From Aureimonas sp. AU22 (GTDB lineage: Bacteria; Pseudomonadota; Alphaproteobacteria; Rhizobiales; Rhizobiaceae): a DNA stretch of 64,000 nt. This document shows, one piece after another, positions 1 to 8,795 of the stretch. The position numbers and the translations under genes are program-made. The DNA lies in assembly GCF_001463745.1 (NCBI RefSeq), contig NZ_BBWJ01000004.1:310001-374000 (forward strand), read 5' to 3'. The notes under the pieces are model-generated. The model made no database searches. It saw only the letters and a program-made list of their open reading frames with translations, and was not told the origin of the DNA. Within the stretch, counting starts at the first letter, position 1, and each line of letters starts with the position of its first letter.

Positions 1-219
1 GCCCCCGCCAGCCTGGTTCGTCCGGATATAGTAGGTGCCGAGAACGGCACCGTCCTCTTCGGCTACGAACGTGCGCTTGTCGGGCCCCATCCAGTAGGCG
101 ATCAGTTCGTCGTCGCCGATCGTGGAATCGATCGCGTATGTCTCCCCCGCGGCGACCACGGGTCGGATGGCGGCGAGGATGCCGGAAACGTCGTCGGGTC
201 GAGCAGGCCGAATGTGCAT
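1..219 (-). CDS. GNAT family N-acetyltransferase, 3' end cut off by the window
   Basis: The first 73 codons of a gene that runs off the left edge. The translation opens MHIRPARPDDVSGILAAI and continues to TYYIRTNQAGGG. An opening of the form IRPA-x-x-D followed by a beta strand ending in a VLGTYYIR-like segment is typical of GCN5-related acetyltransferases, which transfer acetyl from acetyl-CoA to an amine. The acetyl-CoA-binding R/Q-x-x-G-x-G/A loop would lie beyond the edge and cannot be checked. The start is the ATG at 219; no upstream gene is close, so it is probably read from its own promoter in the gap before the pao operon. The substrate is unknown. Confidence 0.75.
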   Translation of the reverse strand, partial: MHIRPARPDDVSGILAAIRPVVAAGETYAIDSTIGDDELIAYWMGPDKRTFVAEEDGAVLGTYYIRTNQAGGG

Positions 220-558
220 GCCGGACCGATAGTGGGTTCGCGCCGGGATCGGAAGCCCCTTCTCCGGCGTCCCCATTCGGTCCTGACGTCCGACCGACGG
301 CGGGAGCGCTCCGGCGATCCAGCGAACGGACGACGAGGCAGCGGGCGATCCGCGGCGCATGCTCACGCATTGATGAGCGTTCTTGATGACGGCATGTGGC
401 CGCACGGGGGTAATCGGCCCGCCTGTTTGGACTAATTACAAACTGGATCGGTGGAAACGGGGTGCCGGGCCGCGAGGCGGCCGTCCGCAAACAACGCATC
501 GGCCGAGCCGCCCACGTCACCGTCGCCGCCCTCGAACGACCTACGGAATGGGATCGCC
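220..558. other. Divergent intergenic region, GNAT / paoA
   Basis: A 339-base gap between two divergently read genes. Open frames on both strands here have Arg-rich translations without recognisable domains and are treated as GC-rich noise. A short AT-rich patch around 425-442 (TTTGGACTAATTACAAACTG) is the likeliest promoter or operator area, but no convincing -35/-10 pair with 16-18 base spacing was found. Confidence 0.4.
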
Positions 559-1203
559 ATGTCGAGATTTCCCGAACTCACGATGAACCGACGCGAGCTG
601 ATGGCCAGCGCATCGGCCTGCGCCGCGACCACCGCGCTGCCGTCCGCCGCGATGGCGCAGGCGCCTTCGGCAGGCGCCGCCGACACGCCCGTCGTCTCCA
701 CCGTCTCCCTGACGGTGAACGGCGAGCGTCGCGAGCTTGATCTCGACCTGCGCACCACGCTGCTCGACGCCCTTCGCGAGCATCTGGATCTGACGGGGAC
801 GAAGAAGGGTTGCGACCATGGCCAGTGCGGCGCCTGCACGGTGATGGTGAACGGGCGGCGCATCAACGCCTGCCTGACGCTCGCCGTCCTGCACGGGGGC
901 GACGAGGTCACGACGATCGAAGGGCTCGGCACGCCGGACAGCCTCCATCCGATGCAGGACGCCTTCGTGAAGCACGACGGCTACCAGTGCGGCTACTGCA
1001 CGCCGGGCCAGATCGTCTCGGCGGTCGCCGTGCTCGACGAGGTGAAGGCGGGCATCCCGAGCCACGTGACGGCCGACCTCGCCGCCGCGCCCGAGGCGTC
1101 CAACGCCGAGCTGCGCGAGCGCATGAGCGGCAACATCTGCCGCTGCGGCGCCTATTCCAACATCGCCGACGCCATGGCCGAGGTCGCCGGGAGGCCCGCA
1201 TGA
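559..1203 (+). CDS. paoA: Aldehyde dehydrogenase iron-sulfur subunit, PaoA/YagT type
   Basis: Small 2Fe-2S subunit of a xanthine-oxidase-family molybdoenzyme that oxidises aldehydes, probably in the periplasm. With the start at ATG 559 the protein has 214 residues. A twin-arginine-like signal (RRELMAS, then an Ala-rich stretch ending AMAQA) covers residues 11-35. The plant-type 2Fe-2S cluster has C85, C90, C93 and C105. The second cluster has C144, C147, C194 and C196 (CGYC and CRC). The frame stays open upstream to 451, but only the 559 start places the Tat signal at the N-terminus. The stop overlaps the paoB start (ATGA), so the subunits are translationally coupled. The family is clear; the true substrate is not. 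Confidence 0.88.
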   Translation: MSRFPELTMNRRELMASASACAATTALPSAAMAQAPSAGAADTPVVSTVSLTVNGERRELDLDLRTTLLDALREHLDLTGTKKGCDHGQCGACTVMVNGRRINACLTLAVLHGGDEVTTIEGLGTPDSLHPMQDAFVKHDGYQCGYCTPGQIVSAVAVLDEVKAGIPSHVTADLAAAPEASNAELRERMSGNICRCGAYSNIADAMAEVAGRPA

Positions 1204-2150
1204 GATCCTTCACCTTCGAGCGGGCGGAAAGCCCGCAGGCCGCGGCGCAGGCGGCGGCCGCCAAGCCGGGCGCCAAGTTCATCGCCGGCGGCACCAACCT
1301 TCTCGACCTGATGAAGCTCGAGATCGAGACGCCGCGCCACCTCATCGACGTCAACGGCCTCGGCCTCGACACGATCGAGGCGATCGAGGACGGCGGCTTG
1401 CGGATCGGCGCGCTTGTGCGCAACACGGACATGGCGGCCGACGAGCGGGTCCGCCGCGACTACGGCGTCCTGACGCGGGCCGTGATGGCCGGTGCGTCGG
1501 GCCAGTTGCGCAACAAGGCGACCACGGCGGGCAATCTTCTGCAGCGTACGCGCTGCCCCTACTTCTACGACACCAACATGGCCTGCAACAAACGCGCCCC
1601 CGGCTCCGGCTGCTCGGCGCTGGAGGGCTATTCCCGCCAGCTCGGCGTCGTCGGCGTCAGCGACGCCTGCATCGCCACCAACCCCTCGGACATGAACGTC
1701 GCGCTGCGCGTTCTCGACGCGAGCGTCGAGACGGTGAAGCCGGACGGCGAGACGCGCGCGATCCCGATCGCGGACTTTCACTGCCTGCCCGGCGACACGC
1801 CGCACGTCGAGACCGCGCTGGAGCCGGGCGAGCTGATCACCGCCGTGACGCTCCCCCCGCCGATCGGCGGCCGGCACGTCTATCGCAAGGTCCGCGACCG
1901 CGCCTCCTACGCCTTCGCCCTCGTCTCGGTGGCTGCCGTCGTGCAACCGGACGGGACCGGACGGGTGGCGGTGGGCGGCGTCGCCCACAAGCCGTGGCGC
2001 GTCGAGGCGGCCGATGCCGCGCTTGGCGACGGCGCGCGCCCCGCCGCCCAGCACCTCTTCGCCGACGCGCGACCGACCGAACACAACGCCTTCAAGGTCG
2101 CGCTGGCCGAGCGCACGCTCGCCGCGGTCCTTTCCGAAGCGAGGAGATGA
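1200..2150 (+). CDS. paoB: Aldehyde dehydrogenase FAD-binding subunit, PaoB/YagS type
   Basis: Medium FAD subunit that passes electrons from the 2Fe-2S subunit to an acceptor. 316 residues. The FAD loop [13 protein letters not shown] lies near residues 27-39, and a second flavin-contact segment ([17 protein letters not shown]) near 108-124. Four cysteines at C119, C129, C138 and C157 match the extra 4Fe-4S insertion that marks PaoB among xanthine-dehydrogenase FAD subunits. This is the strongest evidence for the Pao assignment over an ordinary CO- or xanthine-dehydrogenase subunit. The ATG at 1200 overlaps the paoA stop by 4 bases. The frame is open far upstream within paoA, but those extra codons are Arg-rich shadow sequence. 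Confidence 0.87.
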   Translation: MRSFTFERAESPQAAAQAAAAKPGAKFIAGGTNLLDLMKLEIETPRHLIDVNGLGLDTIEAIEDGGLRIGALVRNTDMAADERVRRDYGVLTRAVMAGASGQLRNKATTAGNLLQRTRCPYFYDTNMACNKRAPGSGCSALEGYSRQLGVVGVSDACIATNPSDMNVALRVLDASVETVKPDGETRAIPIADFHCLPGDTPHVETALEPGELITAVTLPPPIGGRHVYRKVRDRASYAFALVSVAAVVQPDGTGRVAVGGVAHKPWRVEAADAALGDGARPAAQHLFADARPTEHNAFKVALAERTLAAVLSEARR

Positions 2151-2154
2151 TCCG

Positions 2155-4380
2155 ATGAAGTTCGACAGCCCCGCAGGCACCAATCCCATCGACCGGATGA
2201 CGGTCGTCGGCCAACCGCACGAGCGCATCGACGGCCGCTTCAAGGTGACGGGCACGGCACACTACGCCTACGAGCACAACGACCTCGGTCCCGAGTTGGC
2301 CTACGGCTGCGTCGTCGGCTCGGCCATCGCCAAGGGCCGCATCGGGTCCATCGACACGCGTGCGGCGCGCCGCTCGCCGGGGGTCCTCGCGATCGTGACG
2401 CACGAGAACGCCGGCCCCCTCGGCAAGGGCAAGTTCAACGTCGCCCGGCTCCTTGCCGGTCCCGCCGTCGATCACTACCACCAAGCGGTCGCGGTCGTCG
2501 TGGCCGAGACCTTCGAGCAGGCGCGAGCCGCCGCCAACCTCGTGCGGGTCGACTACGTCCGCGAGGACGGGCGCTTCGACCTCGGCGCGCTCGCGCCGGA
2601 CGCGCCGCCCGTCGGCGGCAACAGCGACGAGGGCAGCGCCACGCCGGCCGAGGACCGGATCGGCGACTTCGAGCGCGCCTTCGCGCAGGCCGCGGTGAAG
2701 CTCGACGAGACCTACACGACGCCGGACCAGAGCCATTCGGCCATGGAGCCCCACGCTTCCACGGCGCGCTGGGACGGGGACGAGCTGACCGTCTGGATGT
2801 CGAACCAGATGGTGGACTGGAGCCGGACCGACCTTGCGGCGACGCTGAACGTCCCGAAGGAGAAGGTGCGTCTGGTCGCGCCCTTCGTCGGCGGCGGGTT
2901 CGGCGGCAAGCTGTTCCTGCGCTCCGACGCCTTGCTGGCGGCGCTGGGCGCGAGGGAAGCGAGGCGTCCGGTGAAGGTCGCCCTCGCCCGTCCCCTGATC
3001 GCCAACAACACGACGCACCGCCCCGCCACGATCCAGCGCATCCGCATCGGCACCGGGCAGGACGGCAGGATCACCGCCATCGCGCACGAGAGCACGTCCG
3101 GCAACCTCCAGGGCGGCGATCCGGAGACGGCGGTGGCCCAGACGAAGCTCCTCTACGCCGGCGAGCATCGCCTGGCCGCCATGCGGCTGGCCGAGATGGA
3201 CCTGCCGGAGGGCAACGCCATGCGCGCGCCCGGCGAGGCGCCGGGCCTGATGGCGCTCGAGATCGCCATGGACGAGATGGCCGAGAAGCTCGGGATGGAC
3301 CCGGTTGAGTTCCGCGTCGTCAACGACACGCAGGTCGACCCGATGAAGCCGGAGCGCCGCTTCTCGCAGCGCCAGCTCGTCGAGTGCCTGCGCCGGGGAG
3401 CCGAACGCTTCGGATGGAACGCGCGCGTCGCGACGCCCGGCCAGGTGCGCGACGGCCAATGGCTGGTGGGCATGGGTGTCGCCGCGGCCTTCCGCAACAA
3501 CCTCACCCTCCCCTCGGGCGCCCGCGTGCGGCTCGGGTCCGACGGCGTCGTCACCGTCGAGACCGACATGACCGACATCGGCACGGGCTCCTACACGATC
3601 ATCGCGCAGACGGCGGCGGAGATGATGGGGCTGCCGCTGAGCCGGGTGCAGGTGACGCTCGGCGACTCCGACTTTCCCGTCTCGGCCGGGTCCGGCGGCC
3701 AGTTCGGCGCCAACTCCTCGACGGCGGGCGTCTATGCGGCCTGCGTCAAGCTGCGCGAGGCGGTGGCCGCCAAGCTCGGCTTCAACTCGGCGGACGACGT
3801 CGAGTTCACGGAGGGGGCTGTGCGCTCCGGCAACCGCTCCGTGCCGCTGGCCGAGGCGGCCGCCGACGGGGAGATCGTCGCCGAGGACAGGATCGAGTTC
3901 GACCAGGCCTTCTCCGAGGCCGAGCAGCAGTCGACCTTCGGCGCCCATTTCGTCGAGGTCGGCGTCGACATGGCGACGGCCGAGGTGCGAGTTCGCCGGA
4001 TGCTGTCGGTCTGCGCGGCCGGGCGCATCCTCAACCCGGTGACGGCCCGCAGCCAGGTGATCGGGGCGATGACCATGGGCGTCGGCGGCGCGCTGATGGA
4101 GGAGCTCGCGGTCGACACGCGCCACGGCTTCTTCGTCAACCACGACCTTGCGGGCTACGAGGTGCCCGTCCATGCCGACATCCCCCACCAGGAGGTCGTC
4201 TTCCTCGACGAGACCGATCCCCGCTCCTCGCCGATGAAGGCCAAGGGCGTCGGCGAACTCGGCCTGTGCGGCGTCGGCGCGGCGGTCGCCAACGCCATCC
4301 ACAACGCAACCGGCGTCCGGGTGCGACAGTACCCCATCACGTTGGACAAGTTGCTCGACGGCATGCCCGAAATGGCATGA
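2155..4380 (+). CDS. paoC: Aldehyde dehydrogenase molybdenum-binding subunit, PaoC/YagR type
   Basis: Large catalytic subunit carrying the molybdopterin cofactor. 741 residues, the usual PaoC length and shorter than standalone xanthine dehydrogenase large chains. The start ATG at 2155 follows a strong Shine-Dalgarno (GAGGAG at 2141-2146) inside the end of paoB. Visible hallmarks are the fold signature GGGFGGK in the first half, the substrate/cofactor segment AMRAPGEAPG, and KAKGVGELGLCG near the C-terminus. In that last motif E701 corresponds to the catalytic base glutamate. The enzyme needs molybdopterin cytosine dinucleotide and a PaoD-like chaperone for insertion; no such chaperone is encoded in the window. 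Physiological role (aldehyde detoxification) is inferred from the family. Confidence 0.88.
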   Translation: MKFDSPAGTNPIDRMTVVGQPHERIDGRFKVTGTAHYAYEHNDLGPELAYGCVVGSAIAKGRIGSIDTRAARRSPGVLAIVTHENAGPLGKGKFNVARLLAGPAVDHYHQAVAVVVAETFEQARAAANLVRVDYVREDGRFDLGALAPDAPPVGGNSDEGSATPAEDRIGDFERAFAQAAVKLDETYTTPDQSHSAMEPHASTARWDGDELTVWMSNQMVDWSRTDLAATLNVPKEKVRLVAPFVGGGFGGKLFLRSDALLAALGAREARRPVKVALARPLIANNTTHRPATIQRIRIGTGQDGRITAIAHESTSGNLQGGDPETAVAQTKLLYAGEHRLAAMRLAEMDLPEGNAMRAPGEAPGLMALEIAMDEMAEKLGMDPVEFRVVNDTQVDPMKPERRFSQRQLVECLRRGAERFGWNARVATPGQVRDGQWLVGMGVAAAFRNNLTLPSGARVRLGSDGVVTVETDMTDIGTGSYTIIAQTAAEMMGLPLSRVQVTLGDSDFPVSAGSGGQFGANSSTAGVYAACVKLREAVAAKLGFNSADDVEFTEGAVRSGNRSVPLAEAAADGEIVAEDRIEFDQAFSEAEQQSTFGAHFVEVGVDMATAEVRVRRMLSVCAAGRILNPVTARSQVIGAMTMGVGGALMEELAVDTRHGFFVNHDLAGYEVPVHADIPHQEVVFLDETDPRSSPMKAKGVGELGLCGVGAAVANAIHNATGVRVRQYPITLDKLLDGMPEMA

Positions 4381-4410
4381 CGCCGCCCGCCACCGGATCG
4401 GAAGCGACCC

Positions 4411-4439
4411 GATCGAGGCCATCCCCGGCGGCCTCGATC
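4411..4439 (+). terminator. Hairpin downstream of paoC, possible terminator
   Basis: A perfect 10-base inverted repeat, GATCGAGGCC and GGCCTCGATC, with a 9-base loop, 30 bases after the paoC stop. There is no T-run, so it may act as a 3' stability hairpin or an atypical terminator between the pao operon and the antiporter gene. Confidence 0.4.
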
Positions 4440-4662
4440 ACCGGCACCGGGTCTACGCGCGTGCCCACCGAGCGTTCCCGCAAGGGGCATACGAGCCCGG
4501 TCAGGTAGACGTGGGGTGCGGGTTTCCCCGCGACGCGGCAGAGGCGCCGGCACGGCGCCATCGCAACGACACGGTCGCCGCGCCCAGACCGGGAGGGCAT
4601 GGCGTGGCGAATGCGCAGCCCTAACTCACGCATCTGTCGAAGTCGTGACCGAGAACTCGCGC

Positions 4663-6213
4663 ATGATCGTGTTCGAAACCGTCCTCGGGATGCTGGCCGT
4701 GGGTGTGCTCGTCCTCGGGCTCGCGCGCCGGGGACATCTTCCCTATCCCGTGCTCCTCGCCCTGGCAGGCGTCGCGATCGCCTTCGCGCCGTTCCATGTC
4801 GAGTTCCACCTGGAACCTTCGCTGGTTCTCGCCCTCTTCGTCGCGCCGGTTCTCCTGGATGCCGCATACGACACCTCGCTTCGCGATCTTCGGCGCAACT
4901 GGGGTGCGGTCCTCAGTCTTGCGCTGGTCGCGGTCGGATTGACCACCGCGGCGGTCGCGCTCGTCGTCCACGCGCTCGTGCCGACCATACCCTGGGCCGC
5001 CGCCATCGCCATCGGTGCCATCGTCGCCCCACCCGACGCGGTCGCGACGACGACGGTGTTGCAGGACGTGCGACTGCCGCATCGCGTGTCGGTGATCCTG
5101 CGCAACGAGGCGTTGCTCAACGACGCGTCGACCCTTCTGATCTACCGTCTCGCCTTGACGGCGGTCGCATCCGGAGGCGGCGTCGGCGCCGAGGTGATCG
5201 CTCCGGCCTTTCTGCTTTCGGCGGTCGGCAGCGTCGTCGCCGGCCTAGGCTTCGCCTGGGTCGTCGGCAGCCTGACGCGCCGTATCGCCGACGCCCCGTC
5301 GTCGATCATCTTCCAGTTCGTCTCGACGTTCGGGGTCTGGACGGTGTCGGAACGGCTCGGCATGTCTCCGATCCTGACGATCGTCGCCTATGGGATGACG
5401 CTCGCGAGGCTTCCCGCCGCCTACCAGTCCGCGCGTCTGCGCATTCCCTCCTTCGCCGTCTGGGAAACGGCCGTGGTGGTTCTCAACGTCCTCGCATTCC
5501 TGATCATAGGCCTGGAACTGGGCGCCGTGATCGCATCGGCGCCGCCGGGAGAGCTCGGACGCTGGACGATCGTCGGCGCAGCGGTGCTCGCCACCGTGAT
5601 CGCGGTGCGGCTGGCCTGGACGCTCGCGGCCGCCCTCTGGAGCCGGCGGCAGCTCAAGCGGAACGGCCGCGCCGATCTCGACGGAGCCGCCGCGCCGGAC
5701 TGGCGCTCCGGCCTCGTGATCGGTTGGGCAGGCACACGCGGCATCGTCACGGTCGCGACGGCGCTGGCCCTGCCCGGCGACTTTCCGGAGCGAGGGATGC
5801 TCCTGTTCTGCGCCTTCGCCGTCACGCTCGGCACGCTGGTCATCCAGGGCCCTACCCTGCGACCGCTGGTGCGCATGCTTCGGCTGCGCGACGATGGTCC
5901 CGTGGAACGGGAGGTCAGAACGGCACGTGTCGCGATGGCCGATGCCGGGCTCGCTGCCGTGCAGGGCGATGCGGGACCTGGAGCGGCGGCCCTCCGCCAG
6001 GAATTGGAGTTCGAGCGACGCGTGGCGTCGGAAGCCAGCGACGGCGACGGGCGGCCCACGCCCCCGGAGAAGACGTTCCGCGCTTCGGTGCTGGCCAAGC
6101 GCCGGCTCCGTCTGCTCGAGTTGCGGCGGGACGGCACGATCGGCGACGACGCCTTCCATGTCCTGGAAGAGGAACTCGACCTCGCCGACCTCGCTACCGC
6201 GACACGAACCTGA
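4663..6213 (+). CDS. Cation/proton antiporter, CPA1 family
   Basis: Inner-membrane monovalent cation/proton exchanger. 516 residues from ATG 4663; GTG 4645 is in frame and possible. About the first 430 residues are alternating hydrophobic segments, consistent with 12 or so helices. The ion-binding core is visible as PPDAVA (D125) and the downstream ELLND-like motif NEALLNDAS (N153, D154), typical of NhaP/CPA1 exchangers. A later segment GWAGTRGIVTVATALALP matches the conserved region before the last helices. The C-terminal 85 residues are hydrophilic and charged, probably a cytoplasmic regulatory tail. It may serve pH or salt homeostasis; whether Na+ or K+ is moved cannot be told. The next gene begins 13 bases after the stop. 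Confidence 0.85.
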   Translation: MIVFETVLGMLAVGVLVLGLARRGHLPYPVLLALAGVAIAFAPFHVEFHLEPSLVLALFVAPVLLDAAYDTSLRDLRRNWGAVLSLALVAVGLTTAAVALVVHALVPTIPWAAAIAIGAIVAPPDAVATTTVLQDVRLPHRVSVILRNEALLNDASTLLIYRLALTAVASGGGVGAEVIAPAFLLSAVGSVVAGLGFAWVVGSLTRRIADAPSSIIFQFVSTFGVWTVSERLGMSPILTIVAYGMTLARLPAAYQSARLRIPSFAVWETAVVVLNVLAFLIIGLELGAVIASAPPGELGRWTIVGAAVLATVIAVRLAWTLAAALWSRRQLKRNGRADLDGAAAPDWRSGLVIGWAGTRGIVTVATALALPGDFPERGMLLFCAFAVTLGTLVIQGPTLRPLVRMLRLRDDGPVEREVRTARVAMADAGLAAVQGDAGPGAAALRQELEFERRVASEASDGDGRPTPPEKTFRASVLAKRRLRLLELRRDGTIGDDAFHVLEEELDLADLATATRT

Positions 6214-6226
6214 GACACCGATCCGC

Positions 6227-7474
6227 ATGACCCGAGATGTCGACTTCCTGATCGTTGGAGCCGGAGCCGCCGGTGTCGGCGCGGCCCGGCGCCTCTGCGC
6301 GCTGGGCGCATCCCCGCTGCTCCTCGAGGCGAGCGAGCGCATCGGCGGCCGGGCCGAGACCCGGCACGTGAACGGACATGTGCTGGATCTTGGCTGCGGC
6401 TGGCTCCATTCGGCAGCCCGCAACGCCTGGACGACGATCGCCGAAACGGCGGGCTTCGCCATCGATCGCCGCATGTCCGCCTGGGGACGACAGTTTCGAA
6501 ACCTCGGATTTCCGCAAGCCGACCACGCGGCGGCCGCCGACGCCATGGAGCGCTGGTACGAACGGCTCGCCGACGTCCCCCCGCCCAGTGACCGCGCCAG
6601 CGACGCGATGGAGCCGAACGGGGCCTGGAACGCGTTCATCGAGGCGCTGGCCGGGTACATCAGCGGTGTCCGTCCCGACCGGATCTCGGTCGAGGACTAT
6701 GTCGCCTATGACGAAGCCTCCACGGACGACAATTGGCGGCTCCCGGCGGGCTACGGGACGCTGGTCGCCGAAAGCCTGCCGGCTCGCGCGACGTTGCGGA
6801 CGAACACCGCGGTTCGCCGTCTCGAAACCGAAAGGGACGGCGTGGTGGTCGTCACCAATGCGGGCACGGTCCGGGCGCGCGCCGTGATCCTCACCGTCTC
6901 GACCGACGTGCTCGCCGGCGACGCCATCGCCATGCCGGCCGCCCTCGATCCTTGGCGGGCCGCCGCCGCCCTCCTGCCGCTCGGTCGCAACGAGAAGGTG
7001 TTCCTGGAAATCGTCGGCGGCGCGCCGTTCGAGGACGAAACGCACGTGACCGGCGATCCGCGCAACCCTTCGACGGGAAGCTACTACATCCGCCCGCTCG
7101 GCGCGCCCGTGATCGAATGCTTCCTCGGAGCGGATGGTGCCAGGGTTCTGGACGAAGGCGCGGATGCCGGTTTCGCCTTTGCGCGTGACGAACTCGTGCG
7201 GCTCTTCGGGTCGGAGGTCGGGCGCCATCTACGCCCGCTGGCGGCCACGCACTGGAGCGGATTGCCGACGATCGGCGGCGGCTACAGTTGCGCCTTGCCG
7301 GGACATGCCTCCGCGCGCGCAACTCTCGCCCAGCCGTTCGAAGGGCGCGTGTTCTTCGCCGGGGAAGCGACGAGCCATTCCGACTTCTCCACCGCGCACG
7401 GGGCTCATGACACCGGGGTCCGTGCGGCGGACGAGGCCTTCGCGTCGCTCACGCACGATCGCAGCAGTCGATAG
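6227..7474 (+). CDS. FAD-dependent amine oxidase (flavin monoamine oxidase family)
   Basis: 415-residue soluble flavoprotein. The N-terminal dinucleotide-binding fold is clear: VGAGAAGVGAARRL (residues 10-23), then LLEASERIGGRAET, the amine-oxidase version of the Rossmann E plus GGR motif. The C-terminal flavin contact FFAGEATS followed by TAHGAHDTG is also diagnostic. The family oxidises primary or secondary amines to imines with release of peroxide, and includes monoamine and polyamine oxidases; the exact substrate cannot be assigned. No signal peptide is seen. The start ATG 6227 lies 13 bases after the antiporter stop, so the two are probably cotranscribed, an unusual pairing. Confidence 0.85.
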   Translation: MTRDVDFLIVGAGAAGVGAARRLCALGASPLLLEASERIGGRAETRHVNGHVLDLGCGWLHSAARNAWTTIAETAGFAIDRRMSAWGRQFRNLGFPQADHAAAADAMERWYERLADVPPPSDRASDAMEPNGAWNAFIEALAGYISGVRPDRISVEDYVAYDEASTDDNWRLPAGYGTLVAESLPARATLRTNTAVRRLETERDGVVVVTNAGTVRARAVILTVSTDVLAGDAIAMPAALDPWRAAAALLPLGRNEKVFLEIVGGAPFEDETHVTGDPRNPSTGSYYIRPLGAPVIECFLGADGARVLDEGADAGFAFARDELVRLFGSEVGRHLRPLAATHWSGLPTIGGGYSCALPGHASARATLAQPFEGRVFFAGEATSHSDFSTAHGAHDTGVRAADEAFASLTHDRSSR

Positions 7475-7570
7475 TCCTCGGGGATAGGGCGACCCGGCGC
7501 CCGGCGTCCGCTGGAGACCGGCCGCTCTTTTCGTGGCCTGCCTCTTCGACCCGAATTGCCTCGTGTCTCC

Positions 7571-8365
7571 TCAGGCGATGGTATCCACCACACCGCCGTC
7601 GACGCGAAGGGCGGCACCCGTGGTGGCCGACGCCTGCGGCGAGGCGACGTAGACGCAGAGGTTGGCGACCTCCTCCACGGTGGCGGCCCGCTGGATGATC
7701 GACGTCGAACGATGGGCTTTCACGAAGTCGGCGGCGACGTCTTCCAGTGGGCGACCGGACCGCTTCACGTCGTCCGACAGCATCTCCGCGACCCCTTCTG
7801 AAAGGGTCGGGCCGGGAAGGATGGCGTTCACGGTGACCCCCGTGCCGGCCATGCGCTTGGCGAGACCGCGCGAGAGCGCGATGTCGGCCGTCTTGGTGAC
7901 GCCGTAGTGGATCATCTCCACCGGGATGTTGAGACCTGATTCGGACGACAGGAAGAGGACGCGTCCCCAGCCCTTCTCCCGCATCGCCGGCAGGTAGGCG
8001 CGCGAGAGCCGCACGCCGGACAGGACGTTCACGGCGTAGAACCGCTCCCACTCCGCGTCCGGCGTCTCGAAGAAGTCCTGAGGGCCGAAGATCCCGGCAT
8101 TGTTGACGAGGATATCGACGGCCGGCACCGCGGCCACCAGCGCGTCGCACCCGGCGGCGGTCCCGACGTCGCTGGCGACGCCCCGCAGATCGGCCCCGGC
8201 GACGTCCGCGCGGAGCCGTTCGACCGCCGCATCGGTGCGCGCGCCATCCCGCCCGTTCAGGACGACGCGGGCGCCGGCGGCAGCAAGCCCCTTGGCAATG
8301 GCGAAACCGATGCCGGCGGTGGAGCCGGTGACGAGAGCGGTCTTGCCGGACAGGTCGATCTTCAT
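7571..8365 (-). CDS. SDR family NAD(P)-dependent oxidoreductase
   Basis: Classical short-chain dehydrogenase/reductase, 264 residues. The cofactor motif TGSTAGIG is at residues 13-20, NNAG near 88-91, the catalytic Ser in LSSESG near 139-144, and Y154-x-x-x-K158 (YGVTK). The start ATG 8365 is preceded by a good GGAGAG ribosome site; the frame is open further upstream but without a site. Substrate unknown. Its stop faces the amine oxidase stop across about 95 bases with no clear terminator hairpin. Confidence 0.9.
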   Translation of the reverse strand: MKIDLSGKTALVTGSTAGIGFAIAKGLAAAGARVVLNGRDGARTDAAVERLRADVAGADLRGVASDVGTAAGCDALVAAVPAVDILVNNAGIFGPQDFFETPDAEWERFYAVNVLSGVRLSRAYLPAMREKGWGRVLFLSSESGLNIPVEMIHYGVTKTADIALSRGLAKRMAGTGVTVNAILPGPTLSEGVAEMLSDDVKRSGRPLEDVAADFVKAHRSTSIIQRAATVEEVANLCVYVASPQASATTGAALRVDGGVVDTIA

Positions 8366-8667
8366 GAGGTCTCTCCAGAGATGGCGCCGAGGTCTGCGGC
8401 ACACGGCATCGCCAAGGCGAAGGCCGGTCGCCGCCGTCGAGGGAGCCCGCGGAAGCCGGGTCGGGCGCGCGGCGTCGGGGGGTAGCCGGTCGAAGTCGCA
8501 GATGGTGCCGAAGGTTCCCGCGGTGCAGGTCCAGTCGTCGCCCCTTCGTCCATGGCGCACCTCCCTGCCCGTGGCAGTCCACATCGGGAGACGTAGCGAG
8601 GGAAACCGGAGGGCGTCCGGGTCACGTCGAGAATTGTGCCGGAGCTGCGCTAAGCGTTTGAAAGAAT
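8366..8667. other. Intergenic region upstream of the SDR gene
   Basis: About 300 bases between the SDR start and the 3' end of tRNA-Arg. It must hold the SDR promoter. Open frames on the minus strand extend through it but have no ribosome site and no domain. No repeat of the tRNA 3' end was noticed, so there is no visible attachment site. Confidence 0.35.
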
Positions 8668-8744
8668 TGGTGATCCCAGTTGGATTCGAACCAACGACCC
8701 CCAGATTAGGAATCTGGTGCTCTATCCTGCTGAGCTATGGGACC
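8668..8744 (-). tRNA. tRNA-Arg (anticodon CCT)
   Basis: 77 bases including an encoded CCA. On the minus strand the acceptor stem GGTCCCA pairs with TGGGATC (one G-T pair), followed by discriminator A and CCA. The D arm contains AGCTCAGCAGGATAGAGC. The anticodon stem CCAGA/TCTGG encloses the loop TTCCTAA, giving anticodon CCT. The T arm has the invariant GGTTCGAATCC. It reads AGG arginine codons. Confidence 0.97.
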
Positions 8745-8795
8745 CACCCACCGGAAGCATAGACGATCGGAGGCGCAAGGGCCAGTGCCGGACGG

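Noticed and set aside
2092-4422. A 776-codon minus-strand open frame across paoC
   Set aside because: His/Arg/Gly-rich shadow of the molybdenum subunit; no ribosome site and no domain.
8668-8744. tRNA-Arg as an attachment site of a mobile island
   Set aside because: No integrase gene and no second copy of the tRNA 3' end was noticed within the window.
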